From assembly GCA_034766995.1 (NCBI GenBank), contig CM068315.1, positions 10,976,510-11,040,509 of the forward strand: a stretch of DNA of 64,000 bases, given 5' to 3'. Made by a program: the position numbers and the translations under genes. Shown piece after piece: positions 57,268-64,000 of the stretch; the stretch's first letter is position 1; each line of letters begins with the position of its first letter. The notes beneath the pieces were generated by a model. That model ran no database searches. It worked only from the letters and a program-made list of their open reading frames with translations, and had not been told where the DNA came from. The stretch is from Acanthacorydalis orientalis. Its lineage: Eukaryota > Arthropoda > Insecta > Megaloptera > Corydalidae.

Positions 57268-58911
57268 TTAATGAACATCCAATTTATCTAAAGAATGATT
57301 TGAATAAGTATTATTAACTTCAATTTTTATGTCACTTGTATTGGTGTCACTGGATTCATTTAAGAATTTACTTTCATCTTTAATCTCCGTAATGTTACTA
57401 AAGCCTGGAATATTATCTTTATTGTCAAAAGTGTCATAATTCAAAACATCCAATTCATTTTTAAAATCAATTTTGTTATCCATCAACTCTTCTTTTATAA
57501 TGTTTTTCTCTTTTTTATTTACAATGTTTTCATCAATTTTCTGATCTTGTTCTATTTTGATTTTGTATTTATCTTCAATTTTTATTTTTTTCTTACTGTG
57601 TATATCACTGAATTCATTAAGTTCATGATTTAAACCTGTATCATTTTCAAAAACATTATTTAATGTAGTGACATCTGAATCAATCTTAGACAAAATTTTC
57701 TTTTTATGTTTTCCATTATTTGTTTGCATGAGACTTTGAAGCCTTTTCATCTCTTCTAAATCATTATTATTAATTGACCAATCAATGACATTGTCATGAC
57801 TAAGCTTAGTAAAATCTTTTTCTATAGTGTAAATTGGTATTTCAATGTTAAGATGGTTCATAAGATTTTGAAACACATCATCAACATATGTATTAATAAT
57901 CAAATCTGCTTTCCGATCCTAAAAAATACTCGATAAATAGCTTATAAAAAATTAAAAGTTTTAATACATGAATGGACAAATATACAATTTGCTCTAAATG
58001 CAAAAATGTTTCAATTACACAGAATAATTCATCTAAATAATAAAATTTCTACTTTTTATATAATGACAGTTACAATGTTCATAATTCATCTTATCACAAG
58101 AATATATTATGAATCATAGTAGTTTTCTAATAAAAATTACTGTAATATATATTGCTATTTTTTGTTGTCATTACATAAAAATGTCATAAAATACACTTAA
58201 AAATAAACAAAATAACTTATTACATGTTTGGTAGGTTGTAAATTTACTATAACTAATTTTCCTCCTTTCTTTTTTGTATTTAATGGTAAATTACCACTTG
58301 GCACTATTTGCATTGTTGTTCCCAAACAAATACTGAGATCAGCTAAACTGTGTAAAATAAAAACCATTAATTTCTTTATTAAATTATATATTAACCGTTT
58401 TTACCTAGATTTAACATCAGATATGAATAAATCATCATGTGGTAAATTATCTTCCCAATCTAAAATAGTATCAAACAATTTTCCTCGACATGGTCTGCCT
58501 GAACTTCTAGTACCTTTACAGGGAGTATTCAAACATTTTTGACCGACTGATGTTGTTGCTAATGTTCTCACAAATTGTCTACAAAACACATAAATTTATT
58601 TAAGATTTGATTTTAACTTTTAGTTACATACTTTTTGCAAATATTGCATTGTTCAGTAAACATATTTCCATGTAGTTCAGCAAGATATTTACGTGGAACC
58701 CCACTTTTTAAATGAAGGCCATCGATATTTTGACTAATAATATATTTCACTTTATTCAATTCGACAAGTTTAGCTAATGCCATATGAGTTTTTGTAGGAA
58801 CTGCATCATCAAACGATATATTAATGGTTGGTTTTTCACCTTTTTTTTCTAAAGTCCATACACCATTTGGACCTCTAAACAAACAATATTTTATTATTAT
58901 ATATGTATGTA

Positions 58912-58942
<31 letters not shown>

Positions 58943-59234
58943 GTGTATGTATAAATGTATTTATGTACGTAACCGAAAATCTGGTATTCCAGCAGTTGTG
59001 CTGATTCCTGCACCAGTGTGAACAACTACATTTTCTGATTCTATTATCCATTTTGCTAATAAATCACATTTTCTTCTTACTTCATCTTTCGAATCGAATT
59101 TCTATATTTGATTTTATACTGATGTAGTACAATATCAGAATACAATTGTCATAAAATATGTTAATTACCTCTTTTTGTCCCAATATTCCTTTATATTCAT
59201 ACGCGGATAAACCATCTGCATAATTACAGGACAT
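57268..59234 (-). CDS. Sirt6: NAD-dependent protein deacylase sirtuin-6
   Basis: Six minus-strand exons: 59169-59234, 58974-59101, 58632-58874, 58405-58578, 58224-58347 and 57268-57918, giving 461 residues. SIRT6 is a nuclear deacylase of histone H3 and a mono-ADP-ribosylase acting in DNA repair, telomere and metabolic control. Numbering equals human SIRT6 through the core: GAGIS at 52-56, PDFRGP at 62-67, SQNIDGLH at 112-119 and the catalytic His133 in LAELHGNMF. The zinc cysteines are C141, C144, C166 and C176. [26 protein letters not shown] and [16 protein letters not shown] follow. The C-terminal tail from about residue 290 is much longer than in human (355 residues in all) and is Asn/Asp/Lys-rich with IKIE repeats. 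Four of the five introns are 53-99 bases. A small TA array lies in intron 2. Confidence 0.95.
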
Positions 59235-60102
59235 ATCGAGTAAATATTATATTCCAAATAAGGTTTTGTTGACATTTGTCAAAACATGTATACAAACATA
59301 GTATAGAAATATAAACATGTATGTACGTTTGCCAACCAATAATTAATATGTGAACAATTAAACATCAAAAATCCTACAAGCAAAAATAAATTTACCCAGT
59401 TTGTAATTACAACGGTTACAACCATAAAAAAAAAAAACAATATTCAAAGAAAAACATCTTGCTTTTTTATTTTTGAATTTTACATATTATTCAATACATA
59501 AGTTACTTTTTAAATTATATAAAAAATTGTATCGGTTACACAACCAATTCGAATATCAGATAAAAAATAACTCCAAAACATTGGTTAATGAACAACTTAT
59601 TAGAATTGGTGATTTCATTTATTAAATTTTCACGGGACTTTGTTGTATATATAATATTGACATATAGATAAATTAACAATTTCATGAATTAAATACAGTA
59701 GATGAGGCTTTATTTCGGATTGTTATGCTTCAATAATTTACGTTTTGTTTGTCAGTTTTTTCGATTTTAAATAAAATAAACAGAAACAATTAATTTTAAT
59801 GTATGCAGTTAATTAAGAATATTTATTTTTATGAGTCAGTCAAATTTAATAATTAATTAATTATTAAATAATTAAACTACAAAAATATCCCAATCTTTTT
59901 ATAGAAGTCTATAGTTTTATTTCAAAATAGTCATAGAATGTTTATTGGCTTAGAACTCTAGCTGATAAGAACGCTATTTCTTGTAGTTATGACAATGCGT
60001 ATAACTTTCAGGAAAGTAACGTTACGAAGTTGACCGGGTCGGGTATTTGATACATTAAAAATATTTTTGATTACAAAAAAGTGAAATAATATTCGTTTAA
60101 AT
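59235..60102. promoter_or_regulatory. Shared head-to-head promoter region, SIRT6 / NCBP1
   Basis: The start codons of SIRT6 (minus) and NCBP1 (plus) face away from each other across 868 bases. This must contain both promoters. The part nearest NCBP1 has CG-richer sequence (GTTGACCGGGTCGGG near 60028-60042). No TATA box or other clear element was recognised. Confidence 0.5.
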
Positions 60103-61658
60103 ATGAGCCGAAGAAGAGTTCATGAGGAAGATGATGGCTATGGTAAATATTCTCTACCATTTTGTGATTATTATTTTTACAAATTTAAGTTTGGTTAATA
60201 TACTCTTCATTTTAGAAAGAGCATATAAAAAGAGAAGAAGGGTATCTGAGAACCAAGAGATTGAAGATCGTTTAGAATCATTAATTTTACGTGTGGGTGA
60301 AAAAAGTACATCATCCTTAGAATCAAATCTTGAAGGTTTAGCAAGCGTTTTAGAAGCTGATCTCGGTACATTTAGAGTAAAAATTTTACGAATTCTTACC
60401 GATTGCGCTATAAAAATGCCAGAAAAATGTACTATTTACACTACTTTAGTTGGATTACTTAATGCAAAGAATTATAATTTTGGTGGTGAGTTTGTTGAAT
60501 ATATGGTTAGGACGTTCAAAGACGCTCTAAAAGCTTGTAAATGGGATGCAGCTCGATATTCATTGAGATTCTTAGCTGATTTAGTTAACTGCCATGTTTT
60601 GTCTGCCACATCTTTACTTCAGTTACTTGATAATATGATGGATGCTGCTAATGAAGATTCAGTACCACAAGTTAGAAGAGATTGGTATGTTTTCGCTATT
60701 CTATCGACACTTCCATGGGTTGGTCGTGAACTTTATGAAAAGAAAGAAAGTGCACTTGAACATCTTTTGGTGTCTATTGAAATATTTTTAAATAAACGTA
60801 ATAAAAAACACCATAATGCTTTAAGAGTTTGGGCTTTGGATACACCACATCCACAAGAAGAATATTTGGATTGTTTATGGGCACAGATTAGAAAGCTTAG
60901 ACAAGATAATTGGGCAGAAAAACATATTCCGCGTCCATATTTAGCATTTGATTCGATTTTATGTGAAGCATTACAGCATAATCTTCCAAATATACTTCCA
61001 CCACCACATCATGATAGTTATGAATATCCGATGCCTTGGGTTGTATTCAGGATGTTTGATTACACAGATTGTCCAGAAGGACCAGTTATGCCTGGTGCAC
61101 ATTCAATAGAAAGATTTTTAATTGAGGAACATCTACATTCAATAATTGAAATGTATCATTTAGAAAGAAAAGACTGTGCTGCCCATTTATTAAATTTTCC
61201 TTACAAATTGAAAATTCCACTCGAATATTGTATTGTCGAAGTTATTTTCGCAGAACTATTTCATATGCCGACTCCTCGTTATCTTGAAATCTGTTACGGT
61301 TCAATACTTATTGAATTGTGCAAACTCCAGCCGTCTACTATGCCTCAAGTTCTTGCTCAAGCTACTGAAATTTTATTTATGCGTATTGATTCAATGAATA
61401 CAGCATGTTTCGATCGATTCATCATTTGGTTCTCGTATCATTTAAGTAATTTCCAATTTCGTTGGTCCTGGGAAGACTGGGGTGAGTGTCTTGCACTGGA
61501 TCCTGAACATCCTAAACCAAAATTTGTTAGAGAGACATTATTAAAATCTCAACGTCTTTCATATCATCAAAGAGTACGAGAAATGTTACCAGAATCTTTT
61601 GCTGGATTCATTCCTGATAAACCTGAACCGGATTATAAATATACGCAAGAAGGTGCAG
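60103..61658 (+). CDS. NCBP1: Nuclear cap-binding protein subunit 1 (CBP80), 5' part
   Basis: Exon 1, 60103-60142, starts [13 protein letters not shown], close to human MSRRRHSDENDG. A 73-base intron follows. Exon 2, 60216-61658, carries about 480 codons and ends at the donor GCAG|GTATGT in phase 1. CBP80 pairs with CBP20 to bind the m7G cap of nascent transcripts and acts in splicing, export and the first round of translation. The MIF4G-like first domain is clear: [69 protein letters not shown]. Then come [53 protein letters not shown] and [12 protein letters not shown]. Human CBP80 has 790 residues, so about 300 C-terminal residues lie beyond the right edge. The ATG at 60122 is out of frame with exon 1 and is not the start. 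Confidence 0.95.
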
Positions 61659-62483
61659 GTATGTACATATAAATATATTATTGTTTTTGTATTTAAAGTC
61701 TATATATAAGTAATGCATGAAGTGTTAACACAATTAAATAACCATTTCAGAATATATTTTTTTAAATATTATTATTATTATTAACACACTCTAATTTAAT
61801 TTTGATCTCAGTATTGCTATAATTGATTAAGGGAAAAATTCATAGTTGAAATTCATGTATTTAATGTACTTATATTTAAAGTTATAATCAGAATTAATTA
61901 TTTTGCAAAAGTTATCTCTGAAAATCACTGAACAATTTGAAATTTTTTATGATATTTCAAGTTTTATGTTCTTTATATAATTATGAAAAATAATTCATAT
62001 AAAATAAGCAAAATAATTAAAAGGACATCTAAAGATATGTTTTAAATTCTTGAATTTTATATATCTAAAAATTGATACAAAGTGTATTTATGTTCAATAA
62101 GGTTTTTCGATATAAAACAATCATGTTATATTGAAATGAATTTTTATGTTAATATACTTGAAATTGAATTTCCAAGAAAAAACAAATAGCAATGTGTTAT
62201 AAATTAACAAAATTATATTATTATGGAAAATAATATGATGTAGTTAAAGAATCATTTTGTGATATGTTATCAATTTTTTTACTTGTATGTTTCTTTACTA
62301 TTTTATGAAGCATGATAATCATTTGTTTTACTTAATTTTAATAGGCTATAGAACTAAAATATCAAATGTATAACTGCATAGAAATGAAACTAAGATATTT
62401 TATGTAAATTAAATGTTAATATGCTTTTATATAAAAATACAAATATATATTTACAAAATAGTTTAAAATGTTTTATGTAATGT

Positions 62484-62545
<62 letters not shown>

Positions 62546-63015
62546 TATTCATTTTGTACTATCTTAAGTTATTGTTTAATTCTAACATATTCAATATCAA
62601 AATTATATCACTATCAATATTTAATATTAGAATAAAAACTATATGAAAGAAATATTTAATTTTAGTTAAACTTTTCTGGAAAAGTATGTCCTTTATGATG
62701 TATTTGAATGACGTAAACGAGAACCCCATCGTCTAATATTCAAGCCTAAAAAAAAATTAAATCATAAATAATCAGTACAAAAATAAATATTTTTAATTCT
62801 TTTATATAAATATAGTACTAAAAGTAAACTACTATTCCTAGTCTTTTAATTAAGAATTACTTTTTATTAATCATTGTAAAACAAGTATTTGTTTACAGGT
62901 AAACATTATTTTAAAATTTCTTATTATATAATAGTACCTTCACACGGTGTCTTAAAAACGTGCGGTATACACAATTGAAAAATGATGTAATTTATTTAAA
63001 TAGAAATTACACGTA

Positions 63016-63062
<47 letters not shown>

Positions 63063-64000
63063 TTTTGATTTGTATGTCTAATAATCAGAATTTTACACAG
63101 TTTTTCAATTTTATAGAAAGCTTGTTTTTGTGTAGCAAAAAAAATAAACAGTGCCTATGATTTGTCTTAAGATATAGTAATCACGTGCATGTATACTTTA
63201 CATATATATAGCAGTGTAGAGAAATATTCACGTGTTTTTCGAAAACAGCTATAGATAGCCAGTCCAGTATTAAAATTGTAATGGACAAAAGGAAACATAT
63301 TTGAGTGACCGTAAATGTTGTTTTTTATGGTTCAAATTAAGCATTTATTTTTTTACAATTGAATAAGATCGACAATTGGAACAATTTTTATATTTTGATA
63401 CTTATTAAAAACCTAGTAGTTTCCGAAATGTTAACAAAATTTCACCCTAAATTTTAATTACCATTCTTCATGAGTCATTGATGCTGCGATAGTAAAATTC
63501 AATGAGAAACTATCAGATGCGTGATTAGCATAGTGTTTTTCAAATTAAAATTTTGTGTTTTTTAATTTATGTTCTTTTATCCTTAGGGCAATTCGATTTA
63601 TTTTATAAGTAAAAATGTTTTTCTTTCGTATCTTTTTCTAAGGTCATTTCATTTAACTTATTCGAATTTTTGTCTCTGAGGAAGAAAGAACAATATAGTA
63701 TATTTTCAATCCCATATCACACAGAATTCTCATCTCCCCAGAAAAACATGTTGAAAATGAAACAATATTTTCGAAAAATATCTACCTAGGAGCTAGAACA
63801 CCAAACAGAGGCTTCGTGTAGATACAAATGGTACATGTTTTGAACACGTGCTATGATAATGAAAATATAAAATAAAAATTAAAAAATGAATTCTGATTTT
63901 TGTGTGTTAGTCACATCGAAAAATGTCTAGTTGAATTTGACCGTTACAGTATATACGACTCATGCAACTGTTGTTTCTAAAACACCTCTTTCAATTTTAA
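61659..64000 (+). other. NCBP1 intron (continues past window)
   Basis: No further NCBP1 exon was found. The stretch holds (TA)n arrays at 62485-62541 and 63017-63057, a possible minus-strand terminal exon at 62693-62745, and otherwise AT-rich DNA. Confidence 0.55.
62693..62745 (-). other. Possible terminal exon of a minus-strand gene
   Basis: After a good polypyrimidine-AG acceptor (TTTTTTTAG ending at 62746) sixteen codons, LNIRRWGSRLRHSNTS, run to TAA. The short stretch has CG-bearing codons unlike its surroundings. No upstream exon was recognised before the window edge, and the family is unknown. It would be antisense within the NCBP1 intron. Confidence 0.2.

Noticed and set aside
60122..60215. 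Start of NCBP1 at 60122 with a hydrophobic N terminus
   Set aside because: This reads through intron 1. The spliced start at 60103 gives MSRRR..., matching the family.

Overview
The window is eukaryotic nuclear DNA from an insect. The evidence is very AT-rich sequence, genes split by short GT-AG introns (many of 53-110 bp), a ribosomal protein S15 of the insect type, and mariner, Tc1 and RTE-LINE remnants. A bee, ant or wasp is my best guess, but that is inference. Six conserved protein genes can be read: PTPN9 (minus, partial), a KIF-binding-protein homologue (plus, intronless), DCP2 (minus), RpS15 (plus), SIRT6 (minus) and NCBP1 (plus, partial). They cover cap metabolism (DCP2 decapping, NCBP1 cap binding), translation, NAD-dependent chromatin regulation and phosphatase signalling. 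They are not an operon-like unit.

Layout. 0.4-2.1 kb: a dead Tc1-like transposon next to a mariner-derived fragment. 7.0-8.9 kb: the intronless KIFBP-like gene. 9.6-29.2 kb: the first three coding exons of PTPN9 on the minus strand, separated by introns of about 9-10 kb filled with (TA)n arrays. The phosphatase domain must lie left of the window, so the KIFBP-like gene sits in antisense orientation inside a PTPN9 intron. 30.4-31.6 kb: a complete four-exon DCP2. 32.1-33.8 kb: splice-site-flanked fragments that look like a decayed or fast-evolving gene. 36.4-48.8 kb: the most unusual part, described below. 49-53.3 kb: diverged tandem repeats dense in TTTCAG acceptor-like motifs. 55.9-56.6 kb: RpS15. 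57.3-59.2 kb: SIRT6, head-to-head with NCBP1 (60.1 kb onward), which runs off the right edge in a large intron.

The 36.4-48.8 kb cluster has no credible protein gene. It carries at least four copies of one 2-3.5 kb unit with good splice donors and acceptors. One roughly 300-base exon-like block is more conserved than its flanks, but its substitutions show no protein constraint. A small RNA hairpin is kept by an A-U to G-U change in the stem. Between two copies lies a GC-rich island with a TATA box, bordered by a 21-bp-arm palindrome. Part of the cluster has been duplicated head-to-head into a 2.5-kb-arm inverted repeat whose outer ends coincide exactly with the ends of two dead mariner copies. 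A paralogous unit at 48.68 kb keeps the empty mariner target site. I read this as a tandemly amplified, spliced, structured non-coding RNA locus of unknown function.

About fifty long (TA)n arrays punctuate the window. They are densest in the PTPN9 introns and almost absent from 34-51 kb. They create most of the spurious Ile-Tyr open frames.
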